The notes: generated by a model not told the origin, from the sequence alone. DNA of 64,000 nucleotides from Paenibacillus_S sp043945595 (GCF_043945595.1 NZ_JBIFNP010000001.1:4588001-4652000), one strand, 5' to 3'. Shown: positions 37,301 through 45,167, numbered from the stretch's first letter. Program-made: numbers and translations.

Positions 37301-37472
37301 CTTGCAGAAGAACCGAGCCGGTTTTATAAAAGTCCCATTGTGACAGGTCCAGCACACCTGCCGAGGCCCGCGGACTTTCCTTAAGAGAACTCATATAATA
37401 AAGCTGCCATGCAGCAGGCCCCATTGCCACCAGCACAAAAATACTCATCATTTTAACCCAATACTTGATCAC
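34329..37472 (-). CDS. Hybrid sensor kinase with two kinase cores (7TMR-DISM, HisKA, receiver, LytS-type)
   Basis: A protein of about 1,047 residues. A membrane segment near the N-terminus is followed by an extracellular 7TMR-DISM-type sensor (GEWEFYPNQW ... YGTYRLVVKL ... LFLNGQEVG) and seven membrane segments at about 215-420. Then come a HisKA H-box (TSHELRTPLHGI, near 447), N-box (LYNLLGNAVKFT), DTGIGI and GTGLGLSITKKLI, and a receiver at about 700-815 (LIIDDDPVN; Asp in VVTDWMMPGMTG). Last is a second, LytS-type kinase with its own His (AQIKPHFLYNAL, near 837) and ATP site (IVENAVRHG, VEDDGEGIP). GTG 37472 follows AGGGGAG at 5 nt. Two kinase cores around one receiver are unusual. Confidence 0.92.
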   Translation of the reverse strand: MIKYWVKMMSIFVLVAMGPAAWQLYYMSSLKESPRASAGVLDLSQWDFYKTGSVLLQGEWEFYPNQWVAPGQLDLTGSMEKQGAAAGGFIQVPQKWDAKFVENGKPAPFGYGTYRLVVKLGNAQEHLYGLRTGNIRMAHRLFLNGQEVGASGAPGASSMEETAGNIPYAVFVPVHSGTVEIIVQASNFMYGAGGGMVTPIQFGDQQSIMKSRELAVLVDMLTAAGLLIPGLYFLLLYRIRRNDRAVLDLACFCLFSVLYILSHGEKLLAVVWQGLPLDHVMLRVQLLSSTCAYLFLHRYVAVTVPSCVRPAVIRLFMWAGLFLLASGILLPAAIFTSWEKFILVFGFASVIYTMHVLLTGVIRRTAVSGFWLLVSFGSIMLFIILNFLYVIGIHLAPAMMMIEILLFVLAQAMIQAKRSAQSFNEVEALSHRLLTLDGLKDEFMANTSHELRTPLHGIINMAQSMMEGAAGQLNTNQQQHLALLVSTGKRLSLLINDIADFAKLKNGEILLNRHAVDFRMVAYSVLEVIRHVAAKREVRFVKEWAEDLPLMDTDEERLQQILYNLLGNAVKFTPQGEIRIKAEACGAYIKVAVSDTGIGIAKERLKDIFKAFDQGGSAYNREYHGTGLGLSITKKLIELNGGKLWVESKLGHGSTFYFKLPAASGPVRKHAERQTAVAEEIWTDRAAEADEFEAEEDSSRGRVLIIDDDPVNLRVLRSLLSIEQYEIAAFDNGIDALEALFAGMDADVVVTDWMMPGMTGLELCKEIRRRFSLSELPILMLTARSRPEDIELGFQAGVNDYLRKPVDAGELRSRVRTLMELRRSVQYSIRTETAFLQAQIKPHFLYNALNTIIAICPDDADQAIRLLLELSQYLRGSFGFQNLDRLIPLSKELELVKAYLHLEQARFDERLKYRFDMDESVQTLVPPLSIQPIVENAVRHGLMRKPDGGTVIVKLRQTTDGYTVSVEDDGEGIPAHKLDSILSDNARGDSVGLINIHKRLITLYGKGLQVESWPGRGTIVSFTVPRVYRLQAIRGREEMKDEGDSDR

Positions 37473-37601
37473 GCCGACTCCCCTTATTTCTCGTTCTTTC
37501 GAGAATATTCGCGGTCCGCAGGTCAAATTCCTGTATCCGTATCGCTGCCAAATATCCCTATTCCGCTGCAGCAGCTGGGGCATGAACCGTCAGAAATAAG
37601 C

Positions 37602-37633
37602 AAAATCCCCACAGTTTCGGTTGCTGTGGGGAT
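37602..37633 (-). terminator. Terminator of the KGG-repeat gene
   Basis: ATCCCCACAG (37605-37614) pairs with CTGTGGGGAT (37624-37633). On the minus strand it is followed by TTTTGC. Confidence 0.8.
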
Positions 37634-37640
37634 GATTGCT

Positions 37641-37961
37641 TTATTTAAGAGGCTGCTTTAGTCGCGGTCGCCGCTGACGGGCGCGGGCTTCACCGCCTTT
37701 GCGGCCCGCTTCCTCGCGGCTCATCTTGCCGTCGTCGTTATCGTCGCTGTCATCGGAACGGGTATTCGAATGATCCCGGGCTTCGCCGCCCTTTTGACCG
37801 ATCTCTTGATAAAATTCACGGTCATGCGTTCTGGATGTGGCGTCGCCGCCTTTTTGACCGATTTCCTCGTAAAACTCCCGGTCATGATTTTTGGCTGTAG
37901 CCTCTCCACCCATGCGACCTGCTTCTTCTCTGCTCATTTTGTTGTCCTGGTTTCTAGCCAT
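37641..37961 (-). CDS. KGG-repeat general stress protein
   Basis: A 106-residue, highly charged, hydrophilic protein made of near-identical units built on REEAGRxGGEA and HDREFYEEIGQKGGDA. This is the KGG/Con-10 repeat of stress-induced proteins such as YciG. There is no hydrophobic core or signal, and a Ser/Asp-rich linker splits the repeats. It is probably intrinsically disordered and desiccation- or general-stress-related. ATG 37961 (MARNQDNK) is 8 nt after GGAG; an upstream GTG is too close to that site. The repeated units are also visible at DNA level. Confidence 0.9.
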   Translation of the reverse strand: MARNQDNKMSREEAGRMGGEATAKNHDREFYEEIGQKGGDATSRTHDREFYQEIGQKGGEARDHSNTRSDDSDDNDDGKMSREEAGRKGGEARARQRRPRLKQPLK

Positions 37962-38105
37962 TGTAATCACTCCTCGTAAGTTTTAGTGCCTTTGCACAGT
38001 TAATATTTACCCTTGCCCCAGACTTTGAAACTTCGTATATCATTTTCCGTATACTAGGAATATAATATAAGATATATACTTTAACGGCGAAGGAGTCACG
38101 AGAGC

Positions 38106-38555
38106 TTGGACAACAACGGTATACATCACATCGTGGAGGAGCTGTTAGCGCGTTCCGGCAGCTCCGCGAAGGTCGTTATCGAAGAGCGCTTCCCCGCCCG
38201 CCGGATGGTCGGCGGCAAATACAATCCAGGCTCTCATACCGTAACCTTGTATGAACAAGTAATTGAGGAGCAGTGCCGGCTTTTATTCGCTTCCGAGCGA
38301 TGTCTCGGCGAATATATCAAAGCGATATTTGCCCACGAGCTGGGGCATGCCGAAGATCCCCAATTGACGGAGCTGGCGGAACGACTTAATGACAGCCCGC
38401 CCGCGCTTCGCAAGCGGATTGCCCTGCAAATCGAAGAAAATGCATGGAATTACGCCGAGCAGCTTGTACCTGAAGTGGATGCCGGCCTAATGAAGACCAT
38501 CATTTTCCATTCGCTGCGCGCCTACCGGGAGAGTATTCAAGAAGAATCGGCATGA
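38106..38555 (+). CDS. Putative zinc metallopeptidase-like protein (HExxH)
   Basis: A 149-residue protein with IKAIFAHELGHAEDPQL, an HExxH zinc-binding motif, and a helical C-terminal half (IALQIEENAWNYAEQL) whose Glu-Glu-Asn stretch could supply a third ligand. The N-terminal strands KVVIEERFPARRMVGGKYNPGSHTVTLYE fit the beta region before the motif in ImmA/IrrE-like and similar minimal metallopeptidases. It has no signal peptide. The start is TTG 38106, 10 nt after GAAGGAG. Substrate unknown. It shares a bidirectional terminator with asd. Confidence 0.7.
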   Translation: MDNNGIHHIVEELLARSGSSAKVVIEERFPARRMVGGKYNPGSHTVTLYEQVIEEQCRLLFASERCLGEYIKAIFAHELGHAEDPQLTELAERLNDSPPALRKRIALQIEENAWNYAEQLVPEVDAGLMKTIIFHSLRAYRESIQEESA

Positions 38556-38600
38556 CCGGACACGAACCGCCGGAATCCGGCTGCGAACCTCATAAATATA

Positions 38601-38642
38601 AAAAACAGCAAGCTCCCGAAGCCTCGGGACGCTTGCTGTTTT
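38601..38642. terminator. Bidirectional terminator between convergent genes
   Basis: AAAACAGCAAGC (38602-38613) pairs with GCTTGCTGTTTT (38631-38642), and an inner TCCCGA/CTCGGGA pair sits in the loop. A/T runs on both sides serve the HExxH gene and asd. Confidence 0.93.
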
Positions 38643-38671
38643 GCTGTTTCTCCAATTCGTTAGCCTTGCTG

Positions 38672-39757
38672 TTATTTAGGCTGAATGTAGCCTTCCGCTT
38701 TCAGCAGCTCGGCGATGAGCACTGCACCGCCGGCCGCTCCACGCAGCGTATTATGCGACAGTCCTACAAATTTGTAGTCGTAGAGGGAATCCTCGCGCAG
38801 CCGGCCTGCGGAAACTCCCATCCCGCGTTCAATGTCGCGGTCCAGTTTCGTCTGAGGTCTGTTCTCTTCTTCAAAATACGTGATGAACTGCTTAGGCGCG
38901 CTTGGCAGGCCAAGCTCCTGCGGGCGTCCTTTGAACTGCTGCCAGCGGGCGAGAATTTCTTCCTTCGAAGGCTTCTTCTCGAACGATACGAATACCGTAG
39001 CCAAATGTCCGTCCGTTACCGGAACGCGAATGCATTGCGTTGTAATTAACGGCGCAGCCGCTTTAACAATTTGGTTGTTTTCGATCGTACCCCAAATTCG
39101 CAGCGGTTCCTGCTCGCTTTTCTCTTCCTCGCCGCCGATATAAGGAATGACATTATCCAGCATTTCCGGCCAGTCGGTGAAGTTTTTGCCTGCTCCGGAA
39201 ATCGCCTGATACGTCGAGGCAACCACTTGAGTCGGCTTGAAATCCAGCAGAGCATGCAGGGCAGGCACATAGCTTTGAATGGAGCAATTCGGCTTCACGG
39301 CAATAAAACCGGTCGACGTGCCGAGCCGCTTGCGCTGCGCTGCGATCACTTCAATATGTCCCGGATTAATCTCCGGAATGACCATCGGGATGTCCGGAGT
39401 CCAGCGGTGAGCCGAGTTATTGGAAATGACCGGCGTGCCCGTTTTGGCATAGGCTTCTTCCAGCGCCTGAATTTCGTTCTTCTTCATATCGACCGCGCAG
39501 AAAATAAAGTCGACGTCAGCCGCAACCTCTTCCACCTTCGAAGCGTCCTGAACGACGATGGATTTCACATCCTCAGGGATGGAGCCTTCCAGCTTCCAAC
39601 GGCCTTGAACCGCTTCCTCATATGTCTTGCCGGCCGACCCGGCACTCGCCGCAATCGCCGTTACTTTAAACCATGGGTGCTGATCCAGCAGCTGAACGAA
39701 CCGCTGGCCGACCATTCCCGTTCCCCCAACAATACCAACTCTCAGTTTTTCTGCCAT
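38672..39757 (-). CDS. asd: Aspartate-semialdehyde dehydrogenase
   Basis: NADPH-dependent reduction of aspartyl phosphate to aspartate semialdehyde, the branch point to lysine/diaminopimelate, threonine and methionine. A 361-residue enzyme: nucleotide-binding LRVGIVGGTGMVGQRFVQLL, FIFCAVDMKKNEIQ, SNNSAHRWTPDIPMVIPEIN, catalytic Cys in VKPNCSIQSYVPAL, AISGAGKN, and VPVTDGHLATVFV. The length and the region around the Cys look closer to the archaeal/fungal type than to the classical Bacillus enzyme. ATG 39757 (MAEKLRVG) is the fitting start. A T-box leader precedes it. Confidence 0.95.
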   Translation of the reverse strand: MAEKLRVGIVGGTGMVGQRFVQLLDQHPWFKVTAIAASAGSAGKTYEEAVQGRWKLEGSIPEDVKSIVVQDASKVEEVAADVDFIFCAVDMKKNEIQALEEAYAKTGTPVISNNSAHRWTPDIPMVIPEINPGHIEVIAAQRKRLGTSTGFIAVKPNCSIQSYVPALHALLDFKPTQVVASTYQAISGAGKNFTDWPEMLDNVIPYIGGEEEKSEQEPLRIWGTIENNQIVKAAAPLITTQCIRVPVTDGHLATVFVSFEKKPSKEEILARWQQFKGRPQELGLPSAPKQFITYFEEENRPQTKLDRDIERGMGVSAGRLREDSLYDYKFVGLSHNTLRGAAGGAVLIAELLKAEGYIQPK

Positions 39758-39849
39758 AAGCTGTTCCAATCCCTTCAACATGGTATAATTAAGCGCTCGT
39801 TACATAATATACATCTGCATGTGTACGGTGTTATTGATAAGGCTCCAAC

Positions 39850-40140
39850 AAAAAAAATCCCACCCCCAAGACTAGTCGTAGTCTTGGGGACGAGATTTGT
39901 ATGCTCGTGGTACCACCCCAGGTTCGCTAATATGTCGCCATATTTGCCTCTTCAAGTACGGCATTACCTCGTAATGCTTATACTCTAGCTCTGTAACAGG
40001 AGCTCCTGGCACACCATCCCTGGAAAGTCCGAGTTCCGATGTGCTGCTCTGAGCCTTTTTTCAATAAAGAATTCGATGCTCCTTTTCAGCGGACGGAGCT
40101 CTCTGTGTATGAATCCATTTATTTACTCTTCTCATCATCG
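39850..40140 (-). promoter_or_regulatory. T-box leader controlling asd, probably lysine-specific
   Basis: Read on the minus strand. Stem I opens with CGATGATGAGAAGAGTA (AGUA motif) and closes with CATCG; the distal AGAGAG ... GCTGAAAA block is present. In the specifier loop the 3' side is GAAAAAAGG (complement of 40053-40063), most simply AAA (Lys). The antiterminator T-box GGGGTGGTACCACG lies at about 39907-39919; UGGU would pair with an ACCA tRNA end. The terminator stem CCCCAAGACTA/TAGTCTTGGGG (39864-39889) is followed by TTTTTTTT. A TATAAT sits at 40158-40163, upstream. Uncharged tRNA(Lys) should let transcription run into asd. The specifier call is the weakest part. Confidence 0.93.
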
Positions 40141-40216
40141 CATTTAAATATACTGCGATTATATTATCAAATTCCCGCGATGCGGTAAATACTTTTTTTG
40201 AAATTAGTAAATATTA

Positions 40217-41308
40217 CTAATCATTTAACGGCAGCCGAACCTCAAACAGTGTGCGGATCAGGCTGCTTTCCGCGGAAATAGAGCCTTGATGCTGGGCTAC
40301 AATATTTTTCGCAATGAATAAACCAAGGCCGGTGCTCCCCTCCCGATGCGTCCGCGCCCGGTCGCCGGTATAAAACATATCGAAAATATGAGGAAGCTCC
40401 TCCGCAGGAATGCTGCTGCCGTAATTGACCACTTGAATGACCGCTTCACCCGCATCGGAATAGCCGGCAATGTCGATGAATTGACCGTCCTGTCCATAGC
40501 GGACGGCATTGGTCAGCAAATTTTCAAATACGCGCGCGAGCATCTCGCCGTCTCCCAGGATGGTCAAATGCGGGGTCACCTTCATGCGGGCCGTTAAGCT
40601 GTTTTTCTCCAGAAGCGGATATAATTCCTCATTTAATTGAACGAGCAGCTCGCTGAGATCGATGGGCTCCCGCTCCATGCTGAGCTTGCCGTAGTTCATC
40701 CGGGTAATTTCGAAAAGCTCGTCAATCAGCTTCTCCAGCCGCTGCGACTTGGTATAAGCAATCGTCGTGTAGTGCTTCCTCTGTTCGGCCGTCAATTGAT
40801 CGTCCTGAAGCATGAAGTCCAGGTAGCCCAATACGGAAGTCAGGGGCGTACGCAGATCGTGAGCCAGGTTCAGGACCAGCTGCTCCTTGCTCTTCTCCGC
40901 AAAATCCCCTCTCTCCAGCGCTTGCTGCAGCTGCTCGCATGCCCGGTTGATGTCTTGGGCAATATCCCCGAATTCATCGTCCGACAGGATGCGGATGCGG
41001 CTGTTAAATTGGCCGTTGGCGAGCTGGTTGATCCCGCCCGATATTTCATGAAAGTAAGCCGCGTAACGCTTGGTGAAGCGAAAGAAGAAATAGAAAGAGA
41101 GCGGAATAAATATAATTAGAAAGAAATTAACATCCCCGATATCTCGAATGAAATAACGGACTTTCGTCAAAGGGCTTTCCAGCTTGGTCGTATGATAATA
41201 GAGCTGAAGAGCTTTATAAACCATATAAGTAATGGCCGCGGAGCACAGCATGCTGAGGCCGAACAGCAGCACCATTTTAAATCGAAAGCTTCGGATCGCT
41301 TCAGCCAT
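40217..41308 (-). CDS. vanS: VanS-type sensor histidine kinase
   Basis: A 363-residue kinase. Two membrane segments (about 10-32 and 60-80) enclose a short extracellular loop. HAMP follows, then the H-box NLAHDLRTPLTSVLGYL, N-box FENLLTNAVRYG and GSTGLGLFIAKNIVAQH. The short sensor loop is typical of VanS/VanSF-like kinases. It overlaps the corrected vanR end by 8 bp. An AT-rich palindrome (ATTAGTAA/TTACTAAT) spans the stop. With vanR, vanZ and vanY in the same run, it probably senses cell-wall stress; glycopeptide sensing is inference. Confidence 0.85.
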   Translation of the reverse strand: MAEAIRSFRFKMVLLFGLSMLCSAAITYMVYKALQLYYHTTKLESPLTKVRYFIRDIGDVNFFLIIFIPLSFYFFFRFTKRYAAYFHEISGGINQLANGQFNSRIRILSDDEFGDIAQDINRACEQLQQALERGDFAEKSKEQLVLNLAHDLRTPLTSVLGYLDFMLQDDQLTAEQRKHYTTIAYTKSQRLEKLIDELFEITRMNYGKLSMEREPIDLSELLVQLNEELYPLLEKNSLTARMKVTPHLTILGDGEMLARVFENLLTNAVRYGQDGQFIDIAGYSDAGEAVIQVVNYGSSIPAEELPHIFDMFYTGDRARTHREGSTGLGLFIAKNIVAQHQGSISAESSLIRTLFEVRLPLND

Positions 41309-41997
41309 TGAACGTATATCCTACCCCCCAGACGGTTTTGATCAGTTTATTCTTGTGCTGGTTCATCCCCGAGCTTTTTGCGCAAGGTGCGAATATGAAC
41401 CATAACCGTATTGCTCCCTTCATAATAAGCTTCGCCCCATACCTGCTCGAAGATATGCTCGGAGCTGTACACCTTCTTCGGATAGCTGGCCAGAAGGTAC
41501 AATATATCGAACTCCTTCGGCGTCAGCTCGATAGGCTTGCCGTACAGGAATACCGTCCGCTCTTCAGGGTGGATGACGAGTCCTCCCGCCTCCAAGGCCT
41601 GCTGATTCGCCTGCCTGGTCTGATTAAACTGAATCGACCTCCGAAGCTGCGCATTCACACGCGCAACCAGCTCCATCGGGTTGAAGGGCTTGGTCACATA
41701 ATCGTCCGCCCCTCGAACCAGCCCTGCGATTTTATCAAGATCAGTGGCCTTGGCGCTCAAAAAAATAATAGGCAGGTGGTGCTGCTCCCGGATCTGTCTG
41801 GTCACTTCATAACCGTCCAGCTTCGGCATCATAATATCTAAAATCGCCAGATCGATAGAATGCGTCTTGACAGCGGTTACCGCTTCCTGACCGTCAAATA
41901 CTTTGATACAGCGGTAGCCCTCTTTTTCCAGGTGCAGCTCGATCAGATCGGCGATCTCTTCCTCATCGTCAGCTATCAGAATCGTAATAGATTTCAT
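41301..41997 (-). pseudogene. vanR: VanR-type response regulator with a late 1-nt frameshift
   Basis: The receiver (ILIADDEEEIADLI; Asp in LAILDIMMPKLDG; DDYVTKPFNPMELV) and winged helix (ELTPKEFDILYLLASYP, NTVMVHIRTLRKKLGDEP) are intact. As sequenced, the frame ends at 41347 after DEPAQE. One extra base near 41353-41368 hides the expected tail NKLIKTVWGVGYTFNG, which reads in the next frame to a stop at 41301-41303, inside the vanS start (ATGGCTGA). The corrected overlap argues that this is a sequencing error or very recent lesion. Without the tail, the DNA-binding wing is lost. ATG 41997 follows GGGAG. Confidence 0.85.
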
Positions 41998-42116
41998 AGT
42001 CCCACTCCCTGCAATAGGATTAGTATGACTCTATAGTATCAGATTCATTCCCGATCCTGTTAATCTGCAAAAAGGAGACAAGTTTAGAGTTTAGGCTTGA
42101 TTATGGTGCGTCGCCG

Positions 42117-42641
42117 CTAGACCATCGTATCTCCCGGTTGGGGAACCTTGGAGCCTAGCTGCATGAACCAGACGCACAATTTCACCGCAGTACAGCCTAT
42201 CAGACCTCCGCAAGTATTCAGCAGGAGATCATCGACATCAAATCTCCCAATGGCCAGCACGGCCTGCGAGAGTTCCAGCATGAGACTTAATCCAAAGGAA
42301 TACAGGCATGCGTTTATAGCCGATAAGCTGCTTTTGGCGGACAGCAGTCCGATGAATATGCCGAAAGGAATGAATATCGCGACATTCCCGACCAGGTTAA
42401 TGAAATCATGAACAGTCAACACATGAAACCTTCTCGATATTTCTTGGAACGGGGTCAGATTGCCTTCCCGCAATCTAGCCATAATTCCTCTAGGCTGTTC
42501 CATACTTTGCTTGAGCCGCTGCCCAAGAAACACCGGTTCCATAGGGCCAAATTTAAATAAAATAATTTTAACCAATAGATAGACATATACGGCCATCACC
42601 GCTTGCAGAATGACGCGATTCCTCGTTCCCCGTTTGTTCAT
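42117..42641 (-). CDS. vanZ: VanZ-family membrane protein
   Basis: A 174-residue protein with four or five membrane segments. The VanZ pattern is clear: FINLVGNVAIFIPFGIFIGLL, then SFGLSLMLELSQAVLAIGRFDVDDLLLNTCGGLIG. VanZ proteins lower susceptibility to teicoplanin or other lipoglycopeptides by an unsettled mechanism. It lies 33 bp after vanY on the same strand. Confidence 0.88.
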   Translation of the reverse strand: MNKRGTRNRVILQAVMAVYVYLLVKIILFKFGPMEPVFLGQRLKQSMEQPRGIMARLREGNLTPFQEISRRFHVLTVHDFINLVGNVAIFIPFGIFIGLLSAKSSLSAINACLYSFGLSLMLELSQAVLAIGRFDVDDLLLNTCGGLIGCTAVKLCVWFMQLGSKVPQPGDTMV

Positions 42642-42674
42642 TGGCTCTCCTCTTTCCCGGTGTTTATGCTTAGA

Positions 42675-43538
42675 TCAACGATATACGGTTACAATGACCC
42701 CGTCCGTGTTGCTGCCCGAAATGTCGTAGCGTCCGCTGGCAGGCACTTGAAGAGTCGTGTCCCCGGAGATCGGATAGTAGAAAATATCATAGGTTTGATT
42801 CCCCACAACCGTCGTAAATGACTTTTGTTCCTGTAAGAAGTCCAGATATTCCTCCAGGACCCAACCCTTCTCGTGCATAACGGCACTGTGCGGCAGACCG
42901 ACATAGCGAAAATGCCAAGGCTCGTACTGGATGCCGGTAACGGCCGTTTTATCCTTCGGGTACCTCAAAATAAAGCCGTACCTCCATGCGTTTGCTTTCA
43001 GCCACTTTCCCTCCGGCGCCTGGTTCATTTCCGATTGCGTAGAGCCAATATCCAGCGATAAGCCCAAGTTGTGCTCGCTGTATCCCGCAGGCATGGCATA
43101 CTCACCGCCCATCTGCCGGTACAGCAGATCCTGTTCCTTGGCGTCTCTGTACCCGCTGCTGATTAAAAAATGGCGGACACCGTCCTTCTCGGCCGCCCCG
43201 ATCATAGCTGAAAATTTTTGCACCAGGCGTGGCGACAGGCGGATGGAATGATCCAGCAAACCGAAGCCTTGGACCAGCTCCTTATGCTGAAATAGGTTAA
43301 CCGCTTCGGAAGCTCCAACTCCCTTGGGACCAGGATGGTCATTGTTCACCAGCAGCATGTCGCCCTGATGAATCTGATCCTTGGTTACTTTTATTGTCAG
43401 TCCCGGCTTTGATGGCGCCGTTTTCCCGGCCTGATTTGTGCCTGCCGGAGGCTGTTCCACCCTGATGTCCGGTTCGTATTGAGCCGCTCCATAGCCCGCC
43501 AGCGCAAGCAGAACAAGCCAAAAAAACCATTTCTTCAT
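42675..43538 (-). CDS. vanY: VanY-type D-alanyl-D-alanine carboxypeptidase
   Basis: A 287-residue zinc DD-carboxypeptidase that removes the terminal D-Ala of muropeptides outside the membrane. An N-terminal anchor (WFFWLVLLALAGYGAAQ) is followed by the M15B catalytic domain: FLISSGYRDAKEQ, YSEHNLGLSLDIGS (His and Asp zinc ligands) and QYEPWHFRYVG (Glu/His). A C-terminal extension (DIFYYPISGDTTLQVPASGRYDISGSNTDG) is extra to the core. ATG 43538 follows AGGAGG. It is first in a leftward vanY-vanZ-vanR-vanS run. Confidence 0.92.
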   Translation of the reverse strand: MKKWFFWLVLLALAGYGAAQYEPDIRVEQPPAGTNQAGKTAPSKPGLTIKVTKDQIHQGDMLLVNNDHPGPKGVGASEAVNLFQHKELVQGFGLLDHSIRLSPRLVQKFSAMIGAAEKDGVRHFLISSGYRDAKEQDLLYRQMGGEYAMPAGYSEHNLGLSLDIGSTQSEMNQAPEGKWLKANAWRYGFILRYPKDKTAVTGIQYEPWHFRYVGLPHSAVMHEKGWVLEEYLDFLQEQKSFTTVVGNQTYDIFYYPISGDTTLQVPASGRYDISGSNTDGVIVTVYR

Positions 43539-43643
43539 CTCTAGTTTCCTCCTAAGCGTTCGTCCGTTTTAGGATAAGGAAAACTATTAAAAAAGAAATG
43601 GTGCTAAAAATAAAATTTTTATTAAATGGCCGCTGCGGCCCGA

Positions 43644-44558
43644 TTACCGATACCCGGAAGCGTCCGCAGGCTTGCCTGCCTCCTGTACTTCTACAAGATA
43701 GCGCCAGCAGTCGGGCTGCGAGCCGTCCAGATCACGAAAGCCATACTCTTGTGCGAGCTTGCCGCTTGACAAAGAACGGCCGTTCCAACGCCCGACATTC
43801 GGATCCTGGGCAAGCGCGGCAACCGCGCGCCCGGTAAATCTCGGCGATTCCGATATGACAAAATGAGGCTCCTTGGCCGCAGCGTCACGCCAGTTTTCTT
43901 CCTTGACTCCATAATGCTCCAGCATGATCTCCGAGCGCATCCAGCCCGGAGTCAAAGCCACCGCAGTACATGGATAAGGTGACAGCTCGTGGGCTAAAGA
44001 CTGAGCCATACGAATGACAGAGGTCTTGGCCAAATCATAAAATAAAGATAAACGATAATTGGCCTCGTTGTACTCCGCGGTGCCGTCGGTAATCTCGACG
44101 ACCAGCCCGCTCCCGCTTCGAATTAACAGGGGCAGGGCAAAATGGCTTGTAATGATATGCGTATCAATCGCAAGCCGAAGCGTACGCAGTCCCCCCTCAA
44201 GCGAATGCTCCCAAACGGGCATGTTCCATTGGGATAAATGCTCCGCCCCCCATACATCGTTAACCAGAATGTCCAGCCGTCTTTGCTCCTGCTCAATGCG
44301 CGCCATTAAAGCCTGAACCTGTTCCGGAACCAGGTGGTCCACTTGAACCGGTATTCCATGCCCGCCCGCTTCGTTTACGAGCTCGGCGGTTTCCTCAATC
44401 GTCTCCGGGCGGTTATACTCGGAGCGCTGCGTACGTGTCGTCCGTCCGGTCACATATACGGTGGCTCCCGCTGCACCTAATTCGACCGCTATTCCTCGGC
44501 CTGCGCCTCGCGTTGCGCCAGCCACCAGTGCCGCTTTCCCTTTCAGAGGCTGCATCAT
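43644..44558 (-). CDS. SDR-family oxidoreductase
   Basis: A 304-residue short-chain dehydrogenase. The cofactor loop is ALVAGATRGAGRGIAVELG with VYVTGRTTRTQ (Arg pair favouring NADP). Instead of NNAG the family shows LVNDVWGAE; the active-site YDLAK keeps the Tyr and Lys, and SLAHELSPY follows. These features match the larger bacterial SDR group with substrate unknown. AAGGAG stands 6 nt before ATG 44558 (a second ATG follows directly). It is separate from the van run by a 105-bp gap. Confidence 0.88.
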   Translation of the reverse strand: MMQPLKGKAALVAGATRGAGRGIAVELGAAGATVYVTGRTTRTQRSEYNRPETIEETAELVNEAGGHGIPVQVDHLVPEQVQALMARIEQEQRRLDILVNDVWGAEHLSQWNMPVWEHSLEGGLRTLRLAIDTHIITSHFALPLLIRSGSGLVVEITDGTAEYNEANYRLSLFYDLAKTSVIRMAQSLAHELSPYPCTAVALTPGWMRSEIMLEHYGVKEENWRDAAAKEPHFVISESPRFTGRAVAALAQDPNVGRWNGRSLSSGKLAQEYGFRDLDGSQPDCWRYLVEVQEAGKPADASGYR

Positions 44559-44794
44559 TTACCGCTCCTTTCATTGATCTACAATGCAGTATAGACCATA
44601 ACTATGTCAGCCTATGTCATAGTCAAAAATGAAAAAAAGGCTTGGCCCAGGAGGACGCCGCCGAAAACCGGGATAAAGAGGAGCGCTACGTTTCTACCAA
44701 ACGTGTTCGCCCGCTTACCCGGTCTTTCAGCGGCCCGCCAAGTGCAGCCAAGCCCCTCTTCATTCTGTCCGCGCTATAACGCCGCGCTATGCTG

Positions 44795-45103
44795 TCAGCG
44801 TGTAACCGCAAGCTCATTCGGACGGTGAAAATGAACGAGGGCCATCGACCGTTCCCCATCCACGACATATTCAAACTCCTTCAAGCGTTCAAACCCGTCA
44901 TCAAATGTATGCTGAATATCCAAAGTAAAGTCAATCCGTTCAGGCGCGCCTGCTACAATGCGGAGGCGCATGCGTCCCTGCTCGTCCTGCCAGGCGATAA
45001 CGGTTCCGTCATTGAAAACAAAGGGGCGGAACTCCAGCTTGGTTAGAGGCTGCTCCTCAATCCGTTTCACGACATGATTCACGACATCTATAAGCGACTT
45101 CAT
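44795..45103 (-). CDS. Small hypothetical protein
   Basis: A 102-residue soluble protein (MKSLIDVVNHVVKRIEEQPL ... RPFVFNDGTVIAWQDEQGRMRLRIVAGAPERIDFTLDIQHTFDDGFERLKEF ... MALVHFHRPNEL). It is beta-rich in the middle, with no signal or known motif. I do not recognise a family. ATG 45103 follows GGAGGGG at 6 nt. It lies downstream of the tetR terminator, so probably has its own promoter. Confidence 0.65.
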   Translation of the reverse strand: MKSLIDVVNHVVKRIEEQPLTKLEFRPFVFNDGTVIAWQDEQGRMRLRIVAGAPERIDFTLDIQHTFDDGFERLKEFEYVVDGERSMALVHFHRPNELAVTR

Positions 45104-45167
45104 AGCAAACCCCTCCATTATAAATTCATCTTCCTTCAAGCTCCATTACCCTCCTGGCAAGGAAACG

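Noticed and set aside
40217..43538. Complete vancomycin-resistance operon
   Set aside because: No vanH dehydrogenase, D-Ala-D-Lac ligase or vanX dipeptidase is found in the window, so resistance cannot be claimed.
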